Of a DNA stretch of 64,000 bases, positions 18,094 to 27,309 are shown piece by piece. The position numbers were made by a program, and so were the translations under genes. The notes beneath the pieces were generated by a model. The model ran no database searches and was not told where the DNA came from. It was given only the letters and a program-made list of their open reading frames with translations. This stretch comes from Gemmatimonadota bacterium (GTDB lineage: Bacteria; Gemmatimonadota; Gemmatimonadetes; Longimicrobiales; Gaopeijiaceae), in contig JAJEBR010000033.1 in the NCBI GenBank assembly GCA_022822445.1, positions 186,001 through 250,000 of the forward strand. The letters are read 5' to 3'. Every line of letters starts with the position of its first letter. The stretch's first letter is position 1.

Positions 18094-20559
18094 TCATTGT
18101 AGCTGCCCTCCGCCCGGCGGCGCCTCGTCCTCCGCCTCCGCCGGCGCCTGCTTCATCCGGAACGCGTCGCTCGTCACCACCCCGACGATGAACGACGACA
18201 GCCTGTAGTCGTCCGCACCCGCCTCCGCCACGATTGCGCGGATCGCGGGCTGGTCCCTGTAGTCTATCCCCCGCCCCACCGCGTACGCCATCAGGTTCTC
18301 GGCGAACTGGCGCACCAGCGGAACCGGCCGCTTCAGCAGCACGCGCGACAGCTCCGCCGGCGTCTCGATCTCCGTCCCGTCATAGAAGGTGCCGCGCGTG
18401 TCGAGCTCGGTCCCGTCCTCGCGGACCCGCCACCGCCCCGTCACGTCGAAGTTGTCGAGCGCCAGGCCGATCGGGTCGATCAGGTTGTGGCACGAGCGGC
18501 AGTTCGGGTTTTCGCGGTGCGCCTCCAGCCGCTCGCGGGTGGTCAGCGCCTTGCCGTCGCGGGACGCCTCGGTCTCCTCCAGCTCGGGAATCCCCGGCGG
18601 AGGCGGGGGCGGGGGCGTGCCGAGAAGGACCTCCATCACCCACTTGCCCCTGAGCACCGGCGACGTGCGGTTCCCGAGCGACGTCTGCACCAGCATGCTG
18701 CCGTGCCCGAAGACGCCGCGCCTCCGCTCGTCCGGGTAGCGCACCCGCTGGAAGGCCTCGCCGCGCACCCCGTCGATCCCGTAGTGACGCGCCAGCCGCT
18801 CGTTGACGAAGGTGTAGTCGGCGCGGTAGAGCTCCAGCAGGCTCCGGTCCTCGCGCACCAGGTCCTGAAAGAAAAGTTCGGTCTCGCGCCGCATCGCGCC
18901 GGCCAGCTGCCGGCTGTAGTTGGGGAAGCGGAAGGCGTCGGGGCTGACGCTCTCGATGTCCTGCAGCCTCAGCCACAGCGAAGCGAACCGGGTGGCCAGC
19001 GCCTCGGAGCGGGGGTCGGCGAGCATCCGGCGGGCCTCGGCCTCGAGTCCGGCGGGGTCGTCGAGCGCACCGCTGCGCGCCGCGGCCGCCAGTTCGTCGT
19101 CGGGCGCCGCGCCCCACAGGAAGAACGACAGGCGGGCCGCAAGATCCTCGCCACCGAGCGGATAGATCTCCCCGGGCTGCACGCCGGGGGGCTGGCGTTC
19201 CATGCGGAAGAGGAAGTGGGGGCTTGAGAGTATCGCCTCCAGGGCCGTCCTTATCCCGGCCTCGAAACCGCCATCCTCGCTGCCGAGCCGGTAAAAGCCG
19301 AGAAGGTCGGCCACCTCGTCGCGGCCGGGATCGCGGCCGTAGGCGTCGGCCGCCAGCCGCGCGACGATCTCCCTGGCGCACGGCTCCGCCTCCGCCGCGC
19401 TCGTCGGGCGGCACGAGAACACCCGCCGCCGCGCCTCGAAGTCCGACACGCCGGTCGGGTTGTGCGGCCCCTCCACCGTCAGGCTCATCATGTGCGGCAG
19501 CGAGGTCTGCCCGTAGCTCGTCTCGGTCCCGGTGAGCGACCAGTCGTTCGGCCGGATCAGGTCCTCGTAGGGGCCGTCCATCTTGCGGACGAACGCCGCA
19601 GTCAGGCGATGTTCCCCCGCGCGGACCAGCACGGGCTCGGTGCGCACCGGGAACCGCTTGCGGCCCTGGAAGTCGATGTTGCCGCCGTAGCGCACCAGCG
19701 CGACCCGCTCCCCGTTCACCGAGATGTCGATGTCGTCGAAGCGCTCTCCCCACCCCGACATGAAGGTCATCGAGAAGACGTACTCGCCATCGGCCGGGAA
19801 GGAGTGCAGCACGCTGATCCCGCCGCGCGTGCCGAAGGGGGCGCCCGGGGCGCGGTCCCACTCGTGCTGCGAGACCGAGGGCGGGTTGTCGTAGGTGGTG
19901 GAAGACGTCGCCGCGTCCCGGTCCCCGACGGCGCGCCGCGCGACCGCGCTGGCCGCGGACAGGTACGCGTCCATCAGCGTGGGGGACAGCGTCTGCTCCT
20001 CGGCGATGTTGTCGAAGCCGGCGCTGATCCGGTCCTGGGGCAGCCACCGCGCGGGGTCGATGGTCACGCCGAGCAGGTCGTAGACGACGCGGGCATATTC
20101 GGCGCGGTTGAGCCGCTGGAAGGAGCGGGACCCGGCGAACGGGCGCGCCGCGGCGGCCCGGTCGATCGTCTCCTCCAGCGTGGCGGCGAGGGTGGCCAGA
20201 GTGTCGCCTGCGGGACGGTCGGCCCCCGGCGGCGGCATCATCCCGGCGCGCAGCTTCCGGATCATCCGCTCGGCAACCTCGGCGTTCTCGGCGGCGCGCG
20301 CCACGTCGAAATCCTCGAGCACGAGGTTGCCGAGAAGACGGCGCTCGTTGTGGCAGCCGGTGCAGTACTGCCGGACGACTTCGGTGAGGGCGGAGGGGGA
20401 GACGTGCTCCGCCGAAGGCTGGGTGCGCACCGGTGGAGCGCCGGTGGATCCGGCGAGCGGACGCGCTGTCGCCGGCATACCGCCCGTCCCCGGCGTCGGG
20501 CCCGTACCCGCCACCAGAAGTGCGCCGCCCATAGCGGCGAGAAGGATAGCGTCTCTCAT
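18094..20559 (-). CDS. DUF1592 family secreted c-type cytochrome-like protein
   Basis: The 821-residue protein has an N-terminal export signal and the standard order of planctomycete-type domains: a PSD1-like N-terminal region with CTGCH, then DUF1587, DUF1595, DUF1592, DUF1588 and DUF1585. Two CXXCH haem-attachment motifs are visible: CTGCH near residue 68 and CRSCH near residue 688 (followed by NLIDPIGLALDNFD). Two covalent haems and a periplasmic redox role are therefore plausible. The substrate is unknown. It is the first gene of a minus-strand run with DUF1552 and the ankyrin protein. Confidence 0.88.
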   Translation of the reverse strand: MRDAILLAAMGGALLVAGTGPTPGTGGMPATARPLAGSTGAPPVRTQPSAEHVSPSALTEVVRQYCTGCHNERRLLGNLVLEDFDVARAAENAEVAERMIRKLRAGMMPPPGADRPAGDTLATLAATLEETIDRAAAARPFAGSRSFQRLNRAEYARVVYDLLGVTIDPARWLPQDRISAGFDNIAEEQTLSPTLMDAYLSAASAVARRAVGDRDAATSSTTYDNPPSVSQHEWDRAPGAPFGTRGGISVLHSFPADGEYVFSMTFMSGWGERFDDIDISVNGERVALVRYGGNIDFQGRKRFPVRTEPVLVRAGEHRLTAAFVRKMDGPYEDLIRPNDWSLTGTETSYGQTSLPHMMSLTVEGPHNPTGVSDFEARRRVFSCRPTSAAEAEPCAREIVARLAADAYGRDPGRDEVADLLGFYRLGSEDGGFEAGIRTALEAILSSPHFLFRMERQPPGVQPGEIYPLGGEDLAARLSFFLWGAAPDDELAAAARSGALDDPAGLEAEARRMLADPRSEALATRFASLWLRLQDIESVSPDAFRFPNYSRQLAGAMRRETELFFQDLVREDRSLLELYRADYTFVNERLARHYGIDGVRGEAFQRVRYPDERRRGVFGHGSMLVQTSLGNRTSPVLRGKWVMEVLLGTPPPPPPPGIPELEETEASRDGKALTTRERLEAHRENPNCRSCHNLIDPIGLALDNFDVTGRWRVREDGTELDTRGTFYDGTEIETPAELSRVLLKRPVPLVRQFAENLMAYAVGRGIDYRDQPAIRAIVAEAGADDYRLSSFIVGVVTSDAFRMKQAPAEAEDEAPPGGGQLQ

Positions 20560-20697
20560 TTTTGCGTTCGTCTCAACCGTGCGTCGGCCAGCCCGTTACA
20601 CAGCCAAGGTAGGAATGTGCGCCGGGCACGTCCATTGCGGCCGGGGTGAAAGGGATCGCGCAACCGGCACGCGATGTCGGCCCCGCAGTGGACGGAA

Positions 20698-20742
20698 AGT
20701 AAAGTGGACATGACATTTCGTAAAGCATAGTTTACAATAGAC
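20698..20742 (+). repeat. Dispersed 45-bp element, copy E
   Basis: GTAAAG (20699-20704), ATGACA (20710-20715), 17-base spacer, TACAAT (20733-20738), the best -10-like match of the family. It lies in the divergent region of 364 bases between the DUF1592 gene and the small plus-strand gene and points to the latter. The downstream flank at 20797-20835 carries a relative of the GGATGCATCG module of copies B and L. Nothing else recognisable lies in this gap. Confidence 0.85.
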
Positions 20743-20923
20743 CTTGGATCGGCGCACGCAGATCCATCGAGGTGTGAGGAAGCCTGAACGAAGCGGCCGG
20801 CCCGGGTGCATCGCGGCTCGGAAGCCGGGGGAGTCTGGTCAACGGGACCACTCCGGCACCGCTTGGAGAGATCCGGCCCTTGCCGTAGCTTGGGTCACCG
20901 CCCTCCCCGCAGGACACGAGCCG

Positions 20924-21385
20924 ATGAAGGAACGACCTCAAGCGACGAGCACCGCACCCTGGCGGCGCGGCAGAGGCGCCCCCACCCCGTGGCTCATGCG
21001 CCCCGTGTTGCCGCCGCTGGAGGAATACGCAGCGGTTCCGTCATTCAAGGAGCGGGCGCCGCTCGACGCCTTCACCATCCGCGCCCTCTGGCATGAGCAC
21101 ATGTCCGGCAGTCCGGTTCGCATGGACCGGGAGGCCCTCCGCATGCGGCGCTGGATGCGCACCGACCGGGACGGGGTCCTGACCCCCGACGAGGAAACCG
21201 CGCTCCACGACTTCTTCGAGGCCCTGCGGGGCGTCGACCTCTTCGCCTTCCGCCAGAGTTGCGGCGCCTCGATCTACGAGATCGCCCGCGTTATGCACAT
21301 CATCGAATGCCGGGCCCACTACGCGGTCGGCTGGATGCGCCAGTATCTCTACGAAGACTGGGATGACGAGTGGCGGGCGGGGTGA
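20924..21385 (+). CDS. Hypothetical protein
   Basis: The 153-residue product is not recognised. It is soluble, with an acidic middle (RTDRDGVLTPDEETALHDFF) and a C-terminal segment, SIYEIARVMHIIECRAHYAVGW, that could form a helix-turn-helix of the sigma-region-4 type. The open frame reaches back to 20744, but that part reads through the flank of repeat copy E. The ATG at 20924 is preferred, with the caveat that a 213-residue form cannot be excluded. Its 3' end overlaps the end of the convergent DUF5107 gene by 86 bases. Confidence 0.5.
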   Translation: MKERPQATSTAPWRRGRGAPTPWLMRPVLPPLEEYAAVPSFKERAPLDAFTIRALWHEHMSGSPVRMDREALRMRRWMRTDRDGVLTPDEETALHDFFEALRGVDLFAFRQSCGASIYEIARVMHIIECRAHYAVGWMRQYLYEDWDDEWRAG

Positions 21386-24300
21386 ACGCTGCCGCCCGCT
21401 CCACCAGCCACCGCTGCCGATCGGCGAAGAAGTCAGCCGCGACACCCCCCGCCCCCCCCGCGATCTCGTCGGCCACGCTCCCGGCCGCCTCGAACGCGCG
21501 CCGCGCCGCCTCCCCATCCCCCTCCCGCTCGGCGACCACCGCACGCAGATAGTGCACCAGGCGCTCGTCGGGGTCGAACGGGCGGCCCTGCCCGAGTGAC
21601 TCGGGCCAGAGCAGCGCGGCCTCGAGGTGCCCGCGCGCGGCGCCGGGGTCGCCCGCTTCCAGTTCGTCGAGCGCGGCCGCCATGTGCGCGAGCTCGTAGA
21701 GGCGGTGGCTGTCGCGCGCGTTCTCCGACGGGAGGACGTGGGTCGCGGCCAGGATCTCGACCGCTTCGGCGGGCCGATCCAGCGCCAGGAGGGCCCGCAC
21801 GTGCAGGAGGTCCAGGTTGAAGTCGCCGGGGAAGGCGGCCCGGGCCCGGGTGGACAGGTCGAGAGCCTCGCGCCAGAGCCCCGACGCGTGGGCGTGCCGG
21901 ATCCGCGTCACGTGGAGGAGCCGGGTCTCGGGGGCGAGCTCCACCGCGCGGGCGAAGTCGCCGGCGGGGTCGCGGCCTTCGACCGCGTGGAGGAGGTGGC
22001 CGCGCGCCGCGTAGAATGGCCCGTATCCGGGTTCGTCACCGAGCCGGGCGAGGATGGGGGCCGCCTCTTCGTCGCGGTCCAGCGCCCACAGGTTGAGGGC
22101 GAGCAGATAGTCCCAGCCCCAATGGACATCCTGGGAGGCGGCCCAGCGCAGCACGGGCAGCGTCTCCGGGCGGAAGGGGAAGGTGAAGGCGAGGTCGGCG
22201 TCGGTGAGGTCCGCCAGGGCGTCGGGGTCGCCGATCAGGAACGCGGACCAGGCCCGCGCGAGAGGGGCGGCGGGGGTGGGGGGGGCGGTGGGGTGGGGGG
22301 TGGCGGTCATCGCGTCGAGCAGGTGCAGGAGTGCCGTCGCATCGAGCGCGCGCCCCCGGTTGGCGTAGCTCACCGCAATCTCCAGGAGGGTCTGGCCGGG
22401 GTACTCGCCGTGCAGGGTGGCAATCAGGCTGGCGGCGGCGCCCGATGCCGGGTCCGGGTCCTCCCATTCGCGGACTCCCACGCCGTGCTCGGCCAGCCAA
22501 CGTTCAACCAGGACGAAGTGGTGCAGCGGATCGATCTCCAGGAGACGCGCCTGCGCCGCCCGCGCCCCCGCCTCGCCACCGCTCGCGCGGCCGATCAGCG
22601 CCAGCAATTGCAGCGCCGGCACGCTGTTGCGGTCGAAGTCGAGCGCGAGTTCCGCGTACCGCTCCGCCTCCCCCCACTCCCGTTCCGCCGTCATGATCTC
22701 GGCGAGCTGGATGTACGACGCCGACCGGTACGCCACCGACCGGGCCGCCCACCCGAAGGCGTCGCGTGCGTCCGCGGTTCGGCCCAGCGCACGGTAAAGG
22801 CTCCCCGCCAGGAAGTTGGCTCGCGCGTCGTAGGCGTCGAGCTGCAGCGCGCGGTTCGCGTACGAGAGCCCCCGCTCGTAGCGCGCAGACCGCAGTTCCA
22901 GCTCCGCCAATCCCAGGAGTGCGCCCCGACTCCAAGGTTGGGCCTCGGCGGCGGCCTCGAAGAGCGCGCGGGCCTCCCGGTAGCGGCGCCCCTTGGCCAG
23001 TTCGCGCGCCTCGAAGACCTGAACTTCGGCCTCCGGCATGCTCGGACGCGCCGCGGGATCGGTCGCGAACGGACGCGCGAGGAGCCGGCCAGCCGGATCG
23101 GAGCTGTAGTCGAGGCCGAGGCCGTCGATCGCCACCCGGTACGGCTCTTCCGCGTCCACCTCGAACTCCTCCCGGTGCGGCTCCAGCGCCTCCAGCGCCA
23201 CCCCACGCGCCTCCACCCACTCACCCCCCGACAAGACCCGCACGGTGTCGGCAATGTCCCGAAACGCGTTCACCGTGACACTCAGCCGCCCACCATCCCG
23301 CTCCACATGCATCGCCCCGTCGCGCGAGGCGTCCGTCAGCCCCCCCGTCCCCTCCAGCGGGAACCAGGTCTCGGTCCAGCTGCTCGAGGACAGCGGATCG
23401 AAAGCCGCCTGGGTGACCGGGTTCACATGGTCCCCCGGGGAGTACTGCACGAACAGGCGACCGGCCTGGAACTCGACGTACTGGCCGTCGGTGTCCGTCA
23501 GCAGGTCCTCCCACACGCCGCCCGACCGCGACAGCGCCCAGAGCCACATCTTCTGCCCCGGCATGTCCTCGTAGCGGGCCCAGTGGCCCCAGCCGTAGCC
23601 GTCGTCGTGGTAGTAGCCGCCGAAGAAGTCGTTCAGCTCGCCGACGACGTGGTAGGACTTGTTCCCCCCGAAGGCGTTGTTGCGGTAGAGCGGGAGGAAG
23701 CGGCCCGCGTCATCGACAGGCCAGGGCCGTTCGCGGCCCGAGTGCTCCAGGTACGAATCGCCCGGCACGTAGATCTCCAGGTCGTCCTGCGCGAAGGCGG
23801 CCGCGGTCATCCAGTTGTAGTAGGGCTGCTCGAGGGGGGTCGGGTTGTACCAGAGCACGTTGGTCTCGAAGTAGGCGCGGTCCGGCTCGAGGCGCACCTC
23901 CACCCGCCAGTGGGTGCGCGACGGTAGGTCCATCGCACCGACGAAGACGCTCACGCTGCCGTCCGCGTGCTCGCGCATTGTGTAATCGACCGGCGTCGCG
24001 GTGGCGGGCGTGTGCCCGATCACGCCGAAGTTGAACTCGACGCCGCCCGAGGTCCACGGACCCCGCAGCGAGATGTCGCGGAACTTCATCACCTCATTGC
24101 GATAGATGAACTCGTGGCCCGTCTCCTTGACGACCGCCCCCCACACCTTCCCGCCCACCTCCGGCAGCACGTACACCTCGATCAGGTCGTTCTCCAGCTT
24201 CAGGACCTTCCACTCGCGCGGCTCGGATGTGGGCGAATACCCCTCGAAGGCGTGGTACGGGTAGAGCCTGCGGTCGCTCGCAAGGATCGGCACCGGATCC

Positions 24301-24455
24301 GGGTCGGAGAACGGGTAGGTCTCCAGGGTGCGGACCTCCTCGGAGATGGTGGCGGTAGACGCCCCGGGCATGTCGCAGCCCCACTGCACCAGAGCCGTCA
24401 CAACGGCCAGGCGAACCAGGCCCCCGGCTGTCCCTGGAGCAATCCCCCACGGCAC
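21300..24455 (-). CDS. DUF5107 domain lipoprotein with TPR repeats
   Basis: The protein is about 1050 residues. The N-terminal half matches DUF5107 (YVLPEVGGKVWGAVVKETGHEFIY, then FNFGVIGHTPATATPVDY and a WYNPTPLEQPYYNWMTAA segment), a beta-sandwich related to aldose epimerase/galactosidase folds. The C-terminal half is a chain of TPR-like helical repeats. A hydrophobic N-terminus ending ALVQWGC is a lipobox, indicating an outer-envelope lipoprotein. The GTG at 24455 is the start that falls after repeat copy F and still includes the lipobox; the open frame extends through the repeat to 24584. A role in binding or cleaving carbohydrate is suggested by the fold only. Confidence 0.78.
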   Translation of the reverse strand: MPWGIAPGTAGGLVRLAVVTALVQWGCDMPGASTATISEEVRTLETYPFSDPDPVPILASDRRLYPYHAFEGYSPTSEPREWKVLKLENDLIEVYVLPEVGGKVWGAVVKETGHEFIYRNEVMKFRDISLRGPWTSGGVEFNFGVIGHTPATATPVDYTMREHADGSVSVFVGAMDLPSRTHWRVEVRLEPDRAYFETNVLWYNPTPLEQPYYNWMTAAAFAQDDLEIYVPGDSYLEHSGRERPWPVDDAGRFLPLYRNNAFGGNKSYHVVGELNDFFGGYYHDDGYGWGHWARYEDMPGQKMWLWALSRSGGVWEDLLTDTDGQYVEFQAGRLFVQYSPGDHVNPVTQAAFDPLSSSSWTETWFPLEGTGGLTDASRDGAMHVERDGGRLSVTVNAFRDIADTVRVLSGGEWVEARGVALEALEPHREEFEVDAEEPYRVAIDGLGLDYSSDPAGRLLARPFATDPAARPSMPEAEVQVFEARELAKGRRYREARALFEAAAEAQPWSRGALLGLAELELRSARYERGLSYANRALQLDAYDARANFLAGSLYRALGRTADARDAFGWAARSVAYRSASYIQLAEIMTAEREWGEAERYAELALDFDRNSVPALQLLALIGRASGGEAGARAAQARLLEIDPLHHFVLVERWLAEHGVGVREWEDPDPASGAAASLIATLHGEYPGQTLLEIAVSYANRGRALDATALLHLLDAMTATPHPTAPPTPAAPLARAWSAFLIGDPDALADLTDADLAFTFPFRPETLPVLRWAASQDVHWGWDYLLALNLWALDRDEEAAPILARLGDEPGYGPFYAARGHLLHAVEGRDPAGDFARAVELAPETRLLHVTRIRHAHASGLWREALDLSTRARAAFPGDFNLDLLHVRALLALDRPAEAVEILAATHVLPSENARDSHRLYELAHMAAALDELEAGDPGAARGHLEAALLWPESLGQGRPFDPDERLVHYLRAVVAEREGDGEAARRAFEAAGSVADEIAGGAGGVAADFFADRQRWLVERAAAFTPPATRHPSLRRDTGASSRPRSGPGIR

Positions 24456-24500
24456 TCCAGCGCCGATGCATCCGGGCCGGAGACTCAGTCCACGAAGAAA

Positions 24501-24545
24501 ATATTGTAATGTATGCTTTACATAATGTCGTGTATTCTTTACAAT
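24501..24545 (-). repeat. Dispersed 45-bp element, copy F
   Basis: Minus-strand GTAAAG (24537-24542), ACGACA (24526-24531), 17-base spacer, TACAAT (24503-24508). It points to the DUF5107 gene, whose likely start is 45 bases downstream. The downstream flank contains GGCCCGGATGCATCGG, the module seen with copies B and L. Confidence 0.85.
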
Positions 24546-24858
24546 CGGCATCCCTGAGGCTTCGCTCATCTTCCGCAATCCCATCGCGGCTGTTCTCCGT
24601 CTGGATAGGGGGACCTGCGGCGACGCGCCGTGCGGGCGCCGCGCAGTCCCGGGTGTTGAGGCTGGTTTACACCAGGGACTACAGTATTCTGGCGACCGGA
24701 GGCGGATTTTGCGACCGGAGCGGGGTCGGCTGGCGGGGTCGACCGGCCCCCACTGGCAATCCGAACACCGCCAACCTTACCTTACGGAGCACGCGGCGGG
24801 CCTGCAGTGCCGGTTCCCGCTGATCGACCCGAAGACAACTGAACGAGGCAAACAGACC
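24546..24858. other. Divergent intergenic region, 313 bases
   Basis: This stretch separates the DUF5107 gene and copy F from the sugar dehydrogenase gene. It holds no convincing gene. A short inverted repeat CTGGT-TTAC-ACCAG at about 24662-24675 precedes TATTCT, but no -35 element sits at a normal distance. I see no other signal. Confidence 0.4.
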
Positions 24859-26022
24859 ATGTTGCGTCAGACTTCTTCCATCCTGCTCCTCGCTGCGGCC
24901 CTGCTTTCCGCCGCGCCCCCCGCCAGCGGCCAGTCGGAAGCGGTGCAGACCGCGCTCCACGACTACCGCGTCGTCACCGTCGCCGACGGCTTCGAGATTC
25001 CCTGGTCGATCGCCTTCCTCCCCGGCGGCGACATGCTGGTCACGGAAAAGGTGGGACGGCTGCGGATCATACGGGACGGGAGACTCCTCCCCGACGCCGT
25101 CCCCGGCGTGCCCGAGGTGCTGGTGCGGGGCCAGGGCGGACTGATGGACGTGGTCCCCCATCCGGACTTTGCCAGCAACCGCATCATCTACCTCAGCTAT
25201 TCGAAGTTCGTGGAGGGCTTGGGCCGCTCGGGCACCACGGTCGTGGCGCGGGGCACCTTCGAGAACGACCGTTTCACCCTCATGGACGAGATCTTCCAGG
25301 CGGTGTCCGAGGGCAGCAGTCACTACGGCTGCCGCCTCGCCTTCGACTCCGAGGGCTACCTGTACCTCTCCGTCGGCGACCGGCAGGTGCCGCCGCGTGG
25401 TGACCTGGCCGCCCACCCGGCCCAGGACATCTCCAACCACCACGGAGTCATCATCCGGTTGAACGACGACGGCAGCGTCCCCGACGACAACCCCTTCGTC
25501 GGGCAGGCGGGCGCGCGGCCCGAGATCTGGAGCTACGGCCACAGGAACCCGCAGGGGCTGGTCATCCACCCCGAAACCGACGCCATCTGGCTCACCGAAC
25601 ACGGACCCCAGGGCGGCGACGAGGTCAACGTCGCCATGGCCGGCGCCAACTACGGCTGGCCGGTGATCGGCTACGGGGTCAACTACGGCTCGGGCTCCGC
25701 AATCCACGGGGGCACGCACGCCGAAGGGATGGAGCAGCCCGTCCACTTCTGGGTGCCCTCGATCGGCGTGTCGGGCCTGGCCTTCTACCACGGCGACAAG
25801 TTTCCCGAGTGGCGGGGAAGCCTCTTCGCGGGCGGGCTCTCCGGCGGCCGGGTCGACAGGCTGACCATCGAAGGCGGCCGCGTCACCGGGCGCGAGACGG
25901 TCTTCGAGGGGATGGGCCGCGTGCGCGACGTGCGGGAAGGACCGGATGGCTACATCTACATCGCGCTGGAGCAGCGCCGGGGCGGTTCGACGCCGATCGT
26001 GAGGCTGGAGCCGGTCGGGTAG
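24859..26022 (+). CDS. PQQ-dependent aldose sugar dehydrogenase-like protein
   Basis: The 387-residue protein begins with a clear signal peptide (MLRQTSSILLLAAALLSAAPPASGQ) and folds as a six-bladed beta-propeller of the soluble glucose dehydrogenase/YliI family. Visible family motifs are GFEIPWSIAFLPGGDMLVTEK, GQGGLMDVVPHPDF, YGHRNPQGL, EHGPQGGDEVN and NYGWPVIGYG. These include the residues that bind PQQ and calcium (the conserved histidine in EHGPQGGDE). It would oxidise aldoses in the periplasm with PQQ, passing electrons to an acceptor. The ATG at 24859 follows an upstream open stretch that is not conserved. It is monocistronic. Confidence 0.92.
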   Translation: MLRQTSSILLLAAALLSAAPPASGQSEAVQTALHDYRVVTVADGFEIPWSIAFLPGGDMLVTEKVGRLRIIRDGRLLPDAVPGVPEVLVRGQGGLMDVVPHPDFASNRIIYLSYSKFVEGLGRSGTTVVARGTFENDRFTLMDEIFQAVSEGSSHYGCRLAFDSEGYLYLSVGDRQVPPRGDLAAHPAQDISNHHGVIIRLNDDGSVPDDNPFVGQAGARPEIWSYGHRNPQGLVIHPETDAIWLTEHGPQGGDEVNVAMAGANYGWPVIGYGVNYGSGSAIHGGTHAEGMEQPVHFWVPSIGVSGLAFYHGDKFPEWRGSLFAGGLSGGRVDRLTIEGGRVTGRETVFEGMGRVRDVREGPDGYIYIALEQRRGGSTPIVRLEPVG

Positions 26023-26139
26023 GGTCCGGCGCCCCCTCCGACCCGCCAGGAATGGTGCTCAGTCTCTCAACCCGCGACACGCTTACTCTATTGCGATAAG
26101 CAAGGCGATACGGAGCTCTGTAAGGGCGAACGGGCTGGC

Positions 26140-26382
26140 ATGCTGGAATCCGCGGTAACGAGAAAGGGGCAGACCACGCTCCCCAAGCCCGTTCGGGACG
26201 CGCTGGGCGTAAAGGCCGGCGACCGCGTACGGTACATCGTTCTGGACGGAGAGGTGCGCATACTGCCCGTGCGGCCCCTCCATCGGCTGTTCGGCGTACT
26301 GAAACACGACGGCCCACCCGTCACTGTGGAGGGAATGGAGCGAGCCGTAGCCGACGCCCACTCCTCTGAACCCCCGTACTAA
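26140..26382 (+). CDS. AbrB/MazE-type DNA-binding protein (possible orphan antitoxin)
   Basis: The 80-residue protein has a SpoVT-AbrB swapped-hairpin domain at its start: ESAVTRKGQTTLPKPVRDALGVKAGDRVRYIV. The C-terminal 30 residues resemble the toxin-binding tail of VapB/MazE antitoxins. No PIN or MazF toxin gene follows, since the next gene is on the opposite strand and overlaps its last bases. It could therefore be a solitary regulator, or an antitoxin that has lost its partner. Confidence 0.8.
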   Translation: MLESAVTRKGQTTLPKPVRDALGVKAGDRVRYIVLDGEVRILPVRPLHRLFGVLKHDGPPVTVEGMERAVADAHSSEPPY

Positions 26383-27047
26383 CCCGCCTTCCGCCAGCGC
26401 ACCACCTCGATCGAATCGGCCCCGCCGCAGGGGCCCTCGAGGCTGATGGCCCCCTCCACGACCACCTCGTCGCCGGGCTCGAGGCCCTCCAGCTCTCCGC
26501 TCAGCGCATACATGTACTCGTCCTGGTCGCGGAGTGTCACGCATCCCATCCCTTCGTCGGTGATCCGTCCCGTCCGCTGAACCATCCCGTCCTCGTTGGT
26601 GACGTGGAAGGGGTCCGAGATGCCGATGGGGCTGAAGATCCCGTTGAAGATGATGAAGACGAGGGGCCGCTCCCAATTGGCGTACCGGGGGACGCGGACG
26701 GTCGCCGAGACTTCGCCCCACATCTGCTGCTCGCCCTCGCCGAGCGCCTCGAAACCGGCGCGCATGGCCCCGATGCCGACGTGGATCTTCGCCTGCGGGG
26801 GCAGGTTCTCGGTGTAGATCTCGACGGTGGTGCCGGGAGGGCCGAGGCGCGGCTCGACCGACTGGATGTGGCGCAGGGAGTCGACGGTGGCGTACTCGAT
26901 CGGGCGCTGGGCGGCGGCTTCGGTGGCGGTTGCGGGGAGGAGGAGGAGGACGGCGGGCAGAAGGATGGCAAGGCGGGTCTGGCGGGACGCGCGGGTGACG
27001 CGAGCCACGCGGGCGCGGCGGGCGGGAAGGGCGAAGAGGATGGACAT
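26379..27047 (-). CDS. Secreted protein of unknown function with IPT-like and OB-like regions
   Basis: A long basic n-region followed by LAILLPAVLLLLPATATEAAAQ is a signal peptide. The 222-residue product then has a beta-sandwich-like segment (about 60-145: VEPRLGPPGTTVEIYTENLP to FIIFNGIFSPIGISDPFHVTNE), reminiscent of IPT/TIG domains, and a C-terminal small beta-barrel (about 150-220) with two cysteines (MGCVTL and EGPCGG) that could form a disulfide. No function can be assigned. It is divergent from the sulfite dehydrogenase gene across a 262-base gap in which I recognise no regulatory site. Confidence 0.65.
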   Translation of the reverse strand: MSILFALPARRARVARVTRASRQTRLAILLPAVLLLLPATATEAAAQRPIEYATVDSLRHIQSVEPRLGPPGTTVEIYTENLPPQAKIHVGIGAMRAGFEALGEGEQQMWGEVSATVRVPRYANWERPLVFIIFNGIFSPIGISDPFHVTNEDGMVQRTGRITDEGMGCVTLRDQDEYMYALSGELEGLEPGDEVVVEGAISLEGPCGGADSIEVVRWRKAG

Positions 27048-27309
27048 CTGGGGACCTCCGGCTGCATGGGGCGGGTCCGAGTCTCGTCACGGTGCATGGT
27101 TTGAAAGTGTGTCGGGAGAGCGGATCCGGCTAGAGTGGGTGGCGCCGGGTGGGCGGCGCCGGGACGGCATCCCGAACGCTTCGTCGTCGCCCGGAACGAC
27201 CCGTACCCCCGGATCGAGGTCCGAGTGTAGGCTGGCAGCTGAGCCCGCAGCCGCCACGCCCTCGGCCGCGATGTTGCCCGTAGACACCGCGGTCCCTAGT
27301 CTCAGCGGC

